Source: Lutjanus erythropterus
Taxonomy: Eukaryota; Chordata; Actinopteri; Lutjaniformes; Lutjanidae
DNA: 64,000 nucleotides
NCBI GenBank assembly: GCA_020091685.1
Contig: CM034592.1
Span: forward strand, 38,904,705-38,968,704
Reading direction: 5' to 3'
A program made the translations under genes and the position numbers. The stretch's first letter is position 1; every line of letters starts with the position of its first letter. Shown in pieces: positions 47,721 through 59,135 of this stretch. The notes beneath the pieces were generated by a model. The model was not told where the DNA came from. It saw only the letters and a program-made list of their open reading frames with translations, and did not search any database.

Positions 47721-50123
47721 GGAGGCTCAGCGATTCTCAGCGTTTCATGAGTCTTGTTTTCTGTGGTCTCAAAAATATGAAGCACAAACGCACTCATATG
47801 TTGAATGGATTAAACTCTTCAACTGCTCTAACAAAAGCTTCAAACATTAGCATGCCTGGCTAACTAACTCTAGCTTACTAGGTGCAGTAACTTTACCTCC
47901 CCTCCCCAGAGGAAAAACCCCTGCCGAACACTCTTCTGACAACATCCCGTCCAGCAGCCGAGTCAGTCAAGATGTAGCTGTCGTGTGTGCAGGCTGATTG
48001 TGTGTCGTTTCACAACAGCTCTTTGTGGTCCACCACCAGTTGAGTGATGATTACTGAATGCCCCTTCCAGCTGATGAAAGGCCTGGTTGTCCATGGATGG
48101 GTTGGACACGGGTATGAGGGTCACACCACCTCCAAAAACACTGCCCACTGCATGAAAACACAAAGCTACCAGAAGCAGTACCACTGGGCTGAGGGCAAAT
48201 TTGCATCGGGTGGCTCAACTTCAAGCAGGTTCAGGATTTCCGCATGTGGCAACTGGTATTTAGACAGGATGGCACTGTCTAAGATGACTGATGTTGGTCC
48301 TCATAAAATGGTTTACATGAGCCAAATGGCTTCGTGAACTTTGGTTAATTTGGTTGACTGCAATTACACGCCGTCAAGCAGCCAAAATGTAGTAGCAGTA
48401 GCAGAGTTTCTTGCTGTCGATCGCCGATATAGCCGGTGCCACCAACTTGATTAGTTTCCAGCCAGCCTCATTCATCATTCACCAAATATCTGCATACACT
48501 CTGTCGTGGTGGGATACAAGCTAGTATAGCCTAACCAGACAGGCATTTCTTTTCACAAATTGGATTCATATTATGGATTCCTACATTTTATTAGGCTACT
48601 ATCATGACAGGTGAAATGACAACATTCTCATGATTTGTTATGCAGAAATGTTTAATTAATTTTCATGAATTTAATTTTAAACTAATGATGTAATTTGTGC
48701 AAGTGGACTACACGTGCACTATTGCAGCTGTCCATTTGAAAAGCATAATGTTGGCCTAATAATGATAAAACTGTGACAGGATGAATGGGGCACCTCACTG
48801 AGGGACTGTTTGAGTGGTTCAGACGGTCCTTCTGAATGAATACCTTTCAGAGGAAGACTCTGGAAAAACAGCCTGCGAGCTAAAGGGAGACCTTAAAGCA
48901 CAACTTATGATGCATGCGTACGTGTTAAGGAGGCTCTGCGAGACGAGGCCCGGATCAGCCTGATGAACATTATTTAAGGGTCCTCTTTTTGCGTTTACAA
49001 CACAAGAGAAACACCAACTTTTTTTTTATAGCTTTTATTTGCTTAGTCATACCTCTGATGCTGGTGTTTTAGCCCGGACACAAATATGGTCTTGACAGTC
49101 CTGTAATAGCACTTCTCACAATATTTACAAAGTGCTGTCAAACAAAAGGAGCAAAGCATCAAAAACTGTTTGCTATAATAAATGGAGGACTTGCACTGCT
49201 GAAAACCATTAACGTCCACATTTCCCCAAGGTGGGTCCTTGACAGTTATTCATTACAAACAAAACTGGTCCACTGGGTCCATCACCTTTATTTTCAGTAA
49301 CCGTTAAATGGGTTTGTTGTAGTTTGCTTGTAATTAAATACAGCACTTAGTAAACTAGGCCTATTTTAGAGAGACATATTACACCCCAGGTCTTGACTGT
49401 TCTGGATATCATGGCCTACGATGGATTTATTGGTTGTAGGCATCCACTCGGTACAAGAATATATAAATCAGACCCAGGGGTAGATTGCTCAGCGACTCCC
49501 TCCATTTTTTTGATCTTTTGCCATTTAGAGACAACTATGAAAAGGTTAGTGTGTCAGGCACTCTGGGAGGCCAGCCGGTGCCGTGGTGATACAGTAGGAG
49601 CGGGTGTATGAATAGAGCTTACAAGAATAGCCAATTATATTTTAACAAGACCGCTCCAGACTGCTGATGCTTCATTGATGTACACAGGTCTAAAGCCTTG
49701 AATCCCGTGGGAAGATTGGAAAGGTATAACGAGCCGGTTATTCAGACGAGATAAGTTCTGCCGTCCGCTCGTTACACGGACTGTCACCGCTGATAAAACT
49801 TGATGTCTTGTCTTGTCTGTTGGCTTAAATTCGTACATGATATGATTACAGTCTGTTTCTTTGTGCGTCATTGATGAGAATCATGAGAGCCTACATACTG
49901 TACAGAAGATTCAGCATTTCCAAATCCATTTTAAATTATACTGTACCTTAAAGGCCCCTAAAAATTATAATAATCGCAGATAATGATTTTGCCTAATGAT
50001 GTTAGAATTACTATTTTAACCTTGCACACATAGGTACTAGCAACTTTGTTTTTGTTGCCATCAGCTTAATATACAGTGGCTGAGAGTCGCTGCAAGACAA
50101 GCAAATAAACATTTACTGATTTT

Positions 50124-50127
<4 letters not shown>
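47721..50127. other. Stretch without a recognised gene
   Basis: 47960-48340 has relatively GC-rich open frames on both strands (73 and 97 codons) that could be decayed coding sequence of the transposon starting at 47608, but I recognise no domain. The rest looks unique. Confidence 0.4.

Positions 50128-50173
<46 letters not shown>
50128..50173 (+). repeat. (CA)23 microsatellite
   Basis: Forty-six bases of uninterrupted CA/AC. Confidence 0.98.
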
Positions 50174-50176
<3 letters not shown>

Positions 50177-50214
50177 CATACAGCATCTACATAATAGAAT
50201 AGACCAATGGAAAG

Positions 50215-50760
50215 CAGGGCCGTCACAGGGGCGCTACGAGGCCCTGTGTGACCTTGGTGTGCAAGGCCCCCGCTCACATACATGACCATGAATCAAGGAC
50301 ACACGTGCATATTGTACTTCTACAGCACTAGTCTGTGTGTGCCTCCCTCAGTAGGTGAGTGACTTTTCATTACTAACATGCTTTTCATAAGCCACTCTTG
50401 TTTCCATATAGTTGCACGACAGTTTACTGAACTGTAGCTCCCAACAGCTCCCCGTTTTCCTCCCAAACCTCGTCCTTTTTGAGGATATTCCCATAAAAAG
50501 GGTTGCTGTGGATCATATAATTTGGTGCCGCTTCTCAGCCTCGTTACCGAGTCTCTCATCCTCCATATTAAGTGCTTTGATGATGGAAAATAGAAACTTC
50601 AAGGATGTCAGCATCGGTTTTGATCTGATAAAATACGTCGGAGGTAAAGCAAGTGCGTGTCTGTTTGCGTCAGGCACAAGGCCCTATAGAGGCACGAGGC
50701 CCTGTGCAGGCGCACACTTCACTCAGCCCACGCAACGGTTCTGTTACCAGCCACAGGTGT
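50215..50760. repeat. Possible hAT-like relic ('cagggccgtcac')
   Basis: The left edge 'cagggccgtcacaggggc' looks like an hAT terminus, and the 13-bp phrase acgaggccctgtg occurs at 50236-50248 and again in direct orientation at 50694-50706. The 116-codon frame at 50412-50762 covers the interior and has no domain I can name. Boundaries and class are uncertain. Confidence 0.35.
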
Positions 50761-53097
50761 AACAGACCTTCAGTGTCACCGGGTCAGTGTTGTTAGAGGG
50801 TCACAGAAAAGAGCATGGTTTGAATTAAAATAAGTATGTTACCTCCTGAAGTTAAGTTACATGTGTAAGAAAAATACAGGTAACTGTGTTATGTATTAAA
50901 AACACAAAACACAGTTTAAAGTTGGTGGTAATGGGGTCTTTTGAAAATAGATCATTTGAAGGGATTGCTTTGTTTTATTTTGCCTAAAATTCATGAAGCA
51001 CACAATTCCATTAGACAGATATTTTAATAAGTGCAACAGTTTGTGCGCGGACACTGCAGCTGCCGCTCACCACACTAGAGGAGATGCACGGCCAAGACGT
51101 TGTCAGGAATGTGTTTTTTGTTTGAAACAGGAGGAACATTTTACCCTTCACAAGGTCAAGAAGGTCGCAGCGTTACAGTGCTGTGTAAGCTCCGCTTGCC
51201 ATCAAACGAGCTGCGTTCTACATCAAAGGATTCCACGTCTAATTTGAAGAAGCTCATTGAAGTTCTTTTTTTTTTTCATGCTAGTGTGCTCAGTCACGCT
51301 AACTACACCAGCTGTAGTTTTCAAAATTATGCAACAGGTGGAGTTAGGCTAAGACCCGGGGTGCAGTCAGACTTTGAGCACGTTGTGGGTGAAAGTCTGG
51401 GTGTGTTTGATGCAAACACGCACCTCCACTTCCTCCATACATGGACTTTATTGCTGCTGAACAATTAATATAAATATGGGTTGTAATAAATGCTTAAACA
51501 GATGATCCATACAGTCATTTTTTCTGATGAGGATGGGCTGTAAAAGCGGAATACACATCTAAAGTTTCTAATTATTAAAATTTATGCCGGCAGGATATTC
51601 TGAAAGAAGTTGAAGTCTCATAAATATTCTATACATACAGGCTTTAAGTTACATCTAAGTAAAATAAATGTGATAATTAGGTAACTACAGTGACTGCATA
51701 TTTTTTTAAACTGTACGATAATGATGATGAATTAGCTCCTACAATAAAAACATGCTTTGGATCCAGTTTAGGCACAAGAAGGGTTTGTGGTGACAGACTC
51801 ATTGTGGCAAATAAAGAGAGAGAAACAAAAATATGCTAGACTTAGCAAGTTCAAAAACATTTGTTTGACCTTTTTCAGCGTAGCCATTTTGACACAAAAT
51901 AGTAAACGCAGGTAATAATATTAATAATAATATTAACTATGGCTCTTTTTCATTCAGGTCGAACAGAGTGGAGGAGCAGTGCCAGTCTGGTTCCTACACA
52001 CTTCCCACTCTTTGCGTGTTTTTGTATCCTTGAGGGCAAACGGGAATAAATCCCTCTAACACAGAGTCTTTATCGATGCAGGCTTACAAACCACACGCTC
52101 AGGTGCAGCACCTCGTTTGTGTCCAGGATGGAGGAATCGCCACAACAATATTTTAGGTGTGGTTATTTCCAGAGGATAAGTAATATATGTATAGTTATTT
52201 TACCTCAAACAGTCATTTGACAGACATTTTTCTTGCACACAAGACATGACGAAAGAATGTTCAGCAAAAAGTTTATTTACTTAATTAATCATACATCTTT
52301 ATTTATTTAATTACAATATGAATCTTGAAGAATGTTCCTGTTTCCCCTCAGAGAAAGATGAGAACAGTCCAAAGCTTGCTTGCTCATTGGTAACACCCGT
52401 GTTCAACCTGCTGTTTCATATCATGTGACTGCTGTGAAAAAAGGCCTGATGCAAAATACACAAGATGTAGGAATCAGTGATCCCACTTGTCTAAGTGAGT
52501 TGCTGTGTGTGAGAGATGTGTGGATGTGTTGACCGCTTTCAAGAGAGTCTCTTCATGTGCTGAAGAGACTCTTGAAGGGGGTCTGATGTGGCGGCTTTTA
52601 TAGTGGCTGGGCTCAGGTGCTCCCAGTTACCTTAAGTGATCAGTTCTGCCAGTCACCAGTTCCCTGCAAGAACAAACAACCTGAGACATCCAAGCTGCGT
52701 CTAAGTTCTGACAAAAAAACAGAAAAAGCATCCACTATACACAAGTCACCACACCTGTGGAGAGGATTTGTTTGGTTTGAATGCCCTGCACACACACAGG
52801 TGTTTTCAGTTATTCTGCTTGATTAGACCTCTGCTCAGGTTACAAATGTATTTCTATCAAAACAAAATAACATTTCCTGTGGCCTGCTGCGTCTGCTTAT
52901 GGGTGTTTGTTTATCTTCTTGTCCTTTTCTTATTGTCAGTTTTGATATTTTTCATTCTGTTTGTAGGCGTTTGCACACACTGATAATGTGCACTTTTTGT
53001 TTGTCTTTGACATAAAAAAACACTCCAGAGGAGCTTAAAACAGCATTTAACCCCACCATTTATCCTATCAGCTGTGATTTACTGAACACACAGGCCA
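50761..53097. other. Unique-looking stretch, nothing recognised
   Basis: No gene or element is named. AT-rich with T runs near 51270. Open frames up to 122 codons show no domain. Confidence 0.45.
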
Positions 53098-53996
53098 TAG
53101 GGGAGACCAGGGAGTGGTGTTACACTGGGTTAGTTGTAACACTGTCAATATGAACAATCAGAAAAGAGCTGCTGTGTTGTAGATACAGTGGTTTGAGATA
53201 AAGTGGCAGTTTCTCTAGTTTAATTTGCTGCGTTGTATTTAAGTTACCTCCAAGCCCACATGCTAAAATGGTTCGCTATGTGATGGCTCCTTGGTGTAGG
53301 TACAGTTGTAACGGTTCATTAAAATAATGGGAATTTCTGCATTGTGTGAATGGAACATATTGCAATCAAGCCAAAAAGAAGTGTGGGTCAAGTGTGTATG
53401 TTGTCAGCTCTGGACCTGCAAAACCTGCACCACAGGGGCAGCCAGGGACATTTACCACAACCATGACAGGGACTGAACTCTTACGTGACACATGCATATT
53501 TAGGAAAACCGTCCACACATCAGTCTTTTGTGATTTTGAATTGTTCACTTTATTCTTCAGTATTTTTTTTTTTTTAAATAAATTTGATAGTTTGGATCTT
53601 AAATCAGCAAATGACCTCTATATGTTATATCTGTCCCCAGCTACATCTCACCCTAGTAGCTGAACTCTTTGTTTCACTTGGAATCTAAAAGGGTTTTCAG
53701 TAGATCCCCCTGGGGTCGGTTTTTGAAAAAACCTTTGGAATATAAGAGGGTTCTGGACGGGTTCTTTCCACCCTTTAGGAAGTGGAAAAAAATCTAGATA
53801 GAACCCCCAGATAGGATTCTGTGTGGAACCCTAAGGCCATACAAAGGTTCTCCTTTAGAACCTCTCATAGGGGGTTCTGGGTGAAACCTTTCATGGATGA
53901 GTACCATGTATCAAAATTTGAGAGACATGGGATGAACAACCACTGAGTTACTGATGCTCCTACAAAACCTGTTACCACCAGCCCCGGTCTCCCCTA
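53098..53996. mobile_element. Inverted-repeat DNA element with G-rich ends, about 0.9 kb
   Basis: The left end taggggagaccaggg (53098-53112) pairs with the right end, whose complement reads taggggagaccggggc (53981-53996); both are followed inward by 'tggtg-taac' wording. TA at both borders would fit a TA target duplication. It carries a GAACCC minisatellite at 53680-53900. A 105-codon frame (53346-53663) has no transposase motif. Probably non-autonomous; may be a relative of 5843-7209. Confidence 0.6.
53680..53900. repeat. GAACCC/GGTTCT minisatellite cluster
   Basis: 'aaaagggttttcagtag', 'agggttctggacgggttc', 'agatagaacccccagatag', 'agaacctctcatagggggtt'. Same vocabulary as the 56-bp array at 16960-17780, here carried inside a transposable element. 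Confidence 0.65.
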
Positions 53997-55120
53997 CTGT
54001 ATCCTATACACTACAAACTACTGTGAATATTTTGACTCAACAAAAACGGAGTCAGCTGTGGATATTATTGTTTACATATTTATTGTAATGGGACATGTTT
54101 TTATTGACCCACAGGCTGTTGAGCTGAAGTTCCATGTTGCTGACTTGACTTGTTGTAAATGAATGAGAAACTCTTGCAAAGGGCATTAAAATGACAGTTC
54201 ACATTTTTCTCCACTGTTAGTGTTCGACAAATGCAGCAAGGACTGTAATGAGGCTACGGGTTGTCTTTGCCTCCTGTTACCCAAAGCGAAGTTTTAACAA
54301 GGGCGTTGTGAAGACAGCGCTGTCATATGGCTCTGAGTGTGAATACAACGTTGTCTGCATTCAGATTGCGGCGTCTCTCCCTCCCTGCTCCATGAATAAT
54401 GCAGAGCCAGCTAGTCAGGTGATAAATTCTCGAGTGTAAATCCACAAAGCACATCAGTAAAGTGACTGTATTTTGACAGTACATCGTCAGATGGAGAGGG
54501 TTCATACCAATCTGCAGAGAGCTGAGACAGGAAAACACTTCAGTGTTAACAGCTCGGCTGAAAAGGCTCGACGCTCTGAAGGATAAATGATCGGGGATGC
54601 TTTGTTTCTAATTTGGTTCCTCTCGGAGTGATCAGATCAAAACATAATGAAATTTCATTCACTGATAATGTGATCACAAGGAGACAGGAAAATTGCACCG
54701 GTGGCTTTGGATCACGGACTACCAGCCACCAGTTACAGTGATTCTAGATTATGTCAGCTGCTGGCTTCAAACATGAGCCACTGGCAGCCACTCAGGTGGG
54801 TGCAAGACAAAAGGTACACAACATGAAACAACACACAGAGTGTCCTCTGTCAGTCACTTACATTCAAAAAGCTGTTCAAAGTGATCTGCCATTAAACCCC
54901 TACTATGTTATTTTCCGAGTACAGAAATGAAGCTGTACTGCCTCTTGTAGCACTGTAGATTGCAGCTTCTTAATCCTATTAATAGTGTAATCACTGTGCT
55001 TTACAGTGTATAGCAAGAGTTGACAAAGATACTTTGTAAGTCTTTGTGTGAAAAAAAAACCCTGTCAGCTTTTCTTTGGAACAAAAAAAAACAAAAACAC
55101 TTGCATAGACCTTTAAAATG
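53997..55120. other. Unique-looking stretch, nothing recognised
   Basis: No gene or element is named. A runs occur at 55052-55060 and 55083-55092. Confidence 0.45.
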
Positions 55121-55365
55121 TACACTCAACAAAAACATAAACCATTTTAATGAGTTTAAATAAAGGATCTAAAATCTTTATGCACACAAAAGGTTTATTT
55201 CCCTCATTTTCTGTGTGTGTGTGTGTTAGTGAGCAGTTGCCCTTTGTCACGATTATCCGTCCCTCTGACAGGTGTGGCGTATCAAGATACTGATTAAACA
55301 GCTTGATTATTTCACAGGTGTGCCCTGGACTGGTCACAATGAAACCCACTAAAATATGAACAATC
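55121..55365 (+). mobile_element. Tc1-like element end, left arm
   Basis: It begins tacactcaacaaaaacataa (TA border) and continues with 'cacacaaaaggtttatttc', 'cctctgacaggtgtggcgta', 'tcaagatactgattaaac', 'cacaggtgtgccctgg'. This is the 5' region of a Tc1/mariner family common in teleosts. The transposase frame that should follow is absent. Confidence 0.75.
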
Positions 55366-55416
55366 TGAGCTTGAAGCGAGATATTTGCTGGGCGCTGAAC
55401 TACGGCTGTCTCACAC

Positions 55417-55800
55417 AGGCCGAATCCCAATGTCCACCCTCACGGACAGACTTTGAGGCAGGTTCACAATAAGTCTGTGAGGGCTTTGGACTGTCCCACC
55501 GTCAAACCATCATGTCCTCGAGGGCTCTCTTGCAGACTTTTTGAGCCTTTTATGCACACTTTCTGCAGACTCTTTCTAAGAGAATGAACCACAGTTCACT
55601 GCACTGTGACGTCTTGAATATCTGATTCATTTATTTATTCTGTATCCAATTTAATATTTATATTTATATATATAATATTTCCCCAGAATCTTCTGTCTTT
55701 ATATTGCTGTACATGTGTATGCTTTTATTTTTATGTAATTTTCTTTTAATATTTCATATTTCACGTTCAAGTACCACCAAGTGACCTCAGCTTAGTCTGT
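55417..55800. other. Filler between Tc1-like arms
   Basis: 55417-55620 has 'gccgaatcccaatgtcc' and 'accctcacggacagac', wording of another dispersed teleost element. 55620-55800 is AT-rich. No gene. Confidence 0.4.
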
Positions 55801-55819
55801 GCGCATTCAAAGCTTAAAG

Positions 55820-56023
55820 CAGGCATGTCCAAACTATTCCATAAAGGGCCGAGTGACCGCAAGTTTTTGTTCTAACCAGGCAACAGCACACCTGATGTGA
55901 CCAATCAGCTGTTTGAAGGCTGAAATCAGCTGATTAAACGAGTCGAGCCTGGTTTGCTCCGGCTTGGTAGGAATGAAAACCTGCAGTTACATGGGCCTTT
56001 ATGGAATAGTTTGGACATGCCTG
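55820..56023. mobile_element. hAT-type MITE, 204 bp, perfect 8-bp target duplication
   Basis: The terminal inverted repeats are 31 bp with one mismatch: caggcatgtccaaactattc at the left, continuing to 55850, and its complement at 55993-56023. They are flanked by identical gcttaaag at 55812-55819 and 56024-56031. Eight-bp duplications and a CAGG terminus fit hAT. The near-perfect ends and perfect duplication suggest recent insertion. An open frame starting inside it (55954) is incidental. Confidence 0.93.
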
Positions 56024-56295
56024 GCTTAAAGCTTCAGAGGGAATATTGGATGGGCCACAGGGCTACGGATACCAATTTCTTTTCCCAGGAGGGCAAAGTT
56101 CTGACCCACCCTTCTCTCCCTCTGACTGTCAAGTATTTGTTGCCTTTATTGGTTTGGATGGTTGCATTTAATCGTGCAGGACTGACTGGTTTGGGTAAAA
56201 ATATCAGAGGAAGCTAATCAGAGGCAGCGCAGGGCAGACTTTGCACTCCTGACGTATCTGAAATAGCCATAATTCAGTGTTTAATGAATGTCTTT

Positions 56296-56500
56296 TTGAC
56301 ATAAAACTGCACATTTTAAAGTGGCCCTTTATTCTGACCAGTCCAAGGCACACCTGTGCAGTAATCATACTGTTTAATCAGTGTCCGTGTGCCACACCTG
56401 TCAGGTGGACGGATTATCTTGGCAAAGGAGAAGTGCTCATGAACACAGATTTCTAACAAATCTGTGAACAACATTTGGAAGAAATAAACATTCGGGGAAC
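56296..56500 (-). mobile_element. Tc1-like element end, right arm (inverted)
   Basis: The complement reads 'ttgttcacagatttgttaga', 'gagcacttctcctttgcc', 'ccgtccacctgacaggtgtg', 'tgcacaggtgtgccttgg', 'ccactttaaaatgtgcag'. It is the same Tc1-like 5' region as 55121-55365 but in opposite orientation, and extends a little further inward. The two arms face each other across 0.9 kb. Confidence 0.75.
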
Positions 56501-57289
56501 AGGTTTTTAGTTGTGAGTTGTGAATATTTTTTAGCAAACAAATATCACATCCAGTATATGCATGAACATTAGTGTCGTATTTGTGTCCACAACTTAGTAG
56601 ATGCAAACAAAAACACACAAGTTCCCAAAACAATGAGAAGGAGGGAAAAAAAATCCTCATTTTAAGTTTTGATGTCTGCTCTTCTTGTTTCACTCTGCTG
56701 CTGCTGTGCTTCGTCTCCAGGGCTGCAGACCAATTAGGAGCTTAATCAGCGGCATGGGACACACCTGGGCCCAGTGTGCCCTGTGCATATTAAGCCAGAG
56801 CAGCAGCAGCCAGTTTCTTTTCGGGGGGGGGCGGCATTTTCACAGCATCCATGCAGTTCTTCAGCTCCACTCAACCACTACCGTCTGACAGATTCCTCCC
56901 ATATACTCATTTGTGCTTGTTTTGATTGTTGTAAAGTAAATTACTTTGCAACTCTCTCCCATTCTTGCACTTTTTTTCAGCATGCCACAGATACTAACCA
57001 TAGACCACTAAATTCAGTTAAGGAAAAACTCCTGCTACGGACAGCTGAGCTGAGAGAGTGCAGTGAAAGCATGCAGTTAAAGGCATGCTTCATACACGCA
57101 ATATCCAGCTTTTTTTGTTTGCTGAAAAAGAATCCAGAATCGATTTATCATTATACAAGAGGGTTATACTGCAGGGTTATTCTGTAGTTCTGTCCTTGCT
57201 ACTCATAAAAATAATAAAAAATCTAAAATTATACAGGAGCTTTGTTGAAGAGATAAAAATAAAATAAACTATTTTACATGGAGGACGGC
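56501..57289. other. Unique-looking stretch, nothing recognised
   Basis: No gene is recognised. 56690-56890 is GC-richer with a G run at 56823-56831. The 137-codon frame at 56774-57187 has no domain and no coding signature. Confidence 0.4.
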
Positions 57290-57518
57290 GGTGGATGAAT
57301 TCCTCAGTCTAAAAGCCTGAGGGGAAAAAACTGCTGGTTGTACGGCAGCGGATATTTTGTATTTTGGTCTTTTAGTATCCTCTGGGCTCTGTGCAGGCAG
57401 ATGTTTGGTAGATGGTTACCAATGATGTTCTGGTCTGTTTCAGTGGCCCGCTGTAGAGTCTCTCTCCTGGTCTGTGCACATCCCATATCATTTTGAGATG
57501 TTTCTTGTCAGGATGCTT
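57290..57518 (-). pseudogene. LINE 3' coding end, left piece of a split copy
   Basis: On the minus strand 'ESILTRNISK*YG' then LQRATETDQNIIGNHLPNI and HRAQRILKDQ fit the C-terminal 'IESILT...W/YG...ALQRVV.TAERIIG..LP...RAQ.ILKD' region of a fish LINE. An in-frame stop and a frameshift ('AVFSPQAFRLRN' is in another frame) show it is dead. The rest of this copy lies at 58880-59135, beyond an inserted transposon. Confidence 0.7.
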
Positions 57519-57526
57519 TCAATTGA
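57519..57526. repeat. Left target duplication of the inserted transposon
   Basis: tcaattga here and tcagttga at 58872-58879 agree at seven of eight positions, and the LINE reads on coherently when one copy is ignored. Confidence 0.6.
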
Positions 57527-58239
57527 TCCCTCGCTAAGCCCCGCCCACAGTTACAGTTGCTACACCTGTCAAGCTTTCGATTCTCACGCTGAACAAATGC
57601 AGTTTACACTGATAACATTGGTGCAAGTGGGAGCCATTTTTGAAACTCTTGGTCTTCGCTTGAACAGAAGTAAACAAACTTCTCATTTCTAGCTGACAAC
57701 CATGAATTTTGTCAGCGAACAGAAATACGCTCATTAATGTGAGAAAAGGAAGAGCAGGGATTAGATTAAGTGCAGCAGATTCGCAACAGATGGACAACTG
57801 GATCTTGATTGCCTCAGGAAAAGGGTCGAAATAAGAGCTAAACAACCCGGCTTAGACTAAGAGAGCAGACCAGAGAGAGATGCATTGTCATCAGCCAACT
57901 CTGATTCTCCTCCTCCTCATACCGCCCACATAACAATCTAACCTTTGGGAATGAGCCATGAGTCTGGCAGATGCAGTGGTATCTAACACAAGTTTGGCTG
58001 GAGGTAACATTAATGCAGTAAGCTAGCATTAGTTAGCCGTACATGGAAACCTTCACAGCTTACTTAGAGCCAATAAAGACAAAGTTTAACCCATTCCTCA
58101 CAGCTGTGCTTGTGTTTTAGGTTTTTGAAAGACTACAAAAAATACGCCACCATCCAGGCTCATGAAATACAGAGAATTGCTCATCTTAGAGCCCCGTGCT
58201 CACTGCTTCAACATGCTGTTTCGTGCCACAGTGTGTGCG

Positions 58240-58794
58240 TGTTGCTGCACTCCCCTGTGCCCAGGTTCTGCCCCTCCTCCCCCCTTGAAGCTGCAGTGAT
58301 TGGCAGCAGCTGCAGTCACTCTGCAGTCAGGGCCTGGTTGTTAAAGGCAGGGAGTGTGCAGCCGGACTGGGCTAGTGAGCCATTCAGCAGACAGAGGTCT
58401 GCAGTTTAGTCCTGCAGGGGCAGGAGAGGCTGCTAGTAGTGTTTTGTGTGCTAGCAAAGTCACTCATATTTGTATATTCTGTGTCTTGCTAGCCTCTATG
58501 GTTAGCAAAGACTTTCCGGCTTGCAAAGTCACTCGTTGTCTGTCTATTTTTGTTAGCCGCTCTGGCTAGCAAGAACGCTCATTGTCTTGTGTGTGTTGTT
58601 GTTGTTTAATTTAGGTAGGTTAAGACTTTTGTTTTATTTAATTTGATGTTAACTTAATTTTGCACTTACTTTGTTAATAAAGGAACCATTGTTTGCACTT
58701 TTGTCTCAGTTTTCCCTTCTTCTTTTTTCACCCGATTACATTTCATTATTGTTACACCCCCTCATCCCCCAGCTCAAACCCAGGGCTCGTAACA
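58240..58794 (+). mobile_element. Probable solo LTR, Gypsy-like
   Basis: Features of an LTR: GC-rich U3-like part, a TTAAAGGC box near 58340, a poly(A) signal aataaa at 58676-58681 followed by T/G-rich sequence ('gcacttttgtctcag'), and an end at 'gggctcgtaaca' (58783-58794), a common 3' terminus of teleost Gypsy LTRs. The left terminus and target duplication were not identified, so the start is approximate. Confidence 0.45.
58451..58585 (+). repeat. Short tandem repeat inside the probable LTR, 46-50 bp unit
   Basis: 'ctagcaaagtcactcat' (58451), 'ttgcaaagtcactcgttg' (58520) and 'ctagcaagaacgctcattg' (58565) start successive units that end in 'gttagcc' or 'gctagcctct' wording; an extra partial unit begins at 58502. 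Confidence 0.65.
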
Positions 58795-58879
58795 AATCCA
58801 AAACTTAACAGACCTGTGGTGCTAAGCAGTGATTGGATAGTTGCTGTTCACAGGAGGGGCTTGGCAAAGGGTCAGTTGA

Positions 58880-59135
58880 TCCTCTGTAGAAGATACTAAT
58901 GGAGATGGGTGATGTCACGACTGTCTCTCTGCGATGTTGATTCCCAGGAACCTAAAACCTCTTGCTCCACTTGCGTAGACAGTGGTGTGCATCTTTCTTT
59001 GACTATCAGCTCCTTGCACCAATCTGAAAGACTGTATTTCTTCCTGATATGAAATCTCATGGTGGTTTGAAATCCGGCTGATGATGGTGGTGTCATCTGC
59101 AAACTTAGAACACAACAGAGCGCTCACCATGTCCC
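58880..59135 (-). pseudogene. LINE reverse transcriptase palm fragment, right piece of a split copy
   Basis: On the minus strand SKFADDTTIISRISNHHE carries the FADD catalytic motif of non-LTR reverse transcriptases, followed by SLSDWCKELIVKE (in another frame) and FRFLGINIAE, in the expected order of the palm and thumb, then IFYRG just before the insertion point. Two frameshifts and internal deletions mark it as dead. Continues at 57290-57518 after the inserted transposon. Clade is uncertain (Rex1/CR1/I-like). Confidence 0.72.

Larger units (their letters stand above)
57527..58871. mobile_element. DNA transposon inserted in the LINE, 1.35 kb
   Basis: The left end tccctcgctaagccccgccc pairs with the right end, whose complement is ccctttgccaagcccctcct. 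The insertion splits a LINE between its 'FYRG' and 'ESILT' codons (read on the minus strand) and is flanked by 8-bp near-identical duplications. Duplication size fits hAT or P-type elements. Internal wording at 57860-58030 ('gatgcattgtcatcagcc', 'catgagtctggcagatgcag') is a repeat I associate with this family. No intact transposase frame. A probable LTR occupies the right part. Confidence 0.65.

Noticed and set aside
50412-50762. 116-codon frame as a gene
   Set aside because: It overlaps a probable hAT-like relic with direct repeats and shows no domain or splice context.
53346-53663. 105-codon frame inside the G-rich-ended element as a transposase
   Set aside because: No catalytic DDE/D-type spacing, no DNA-binding motif, and the second half is low complexity.
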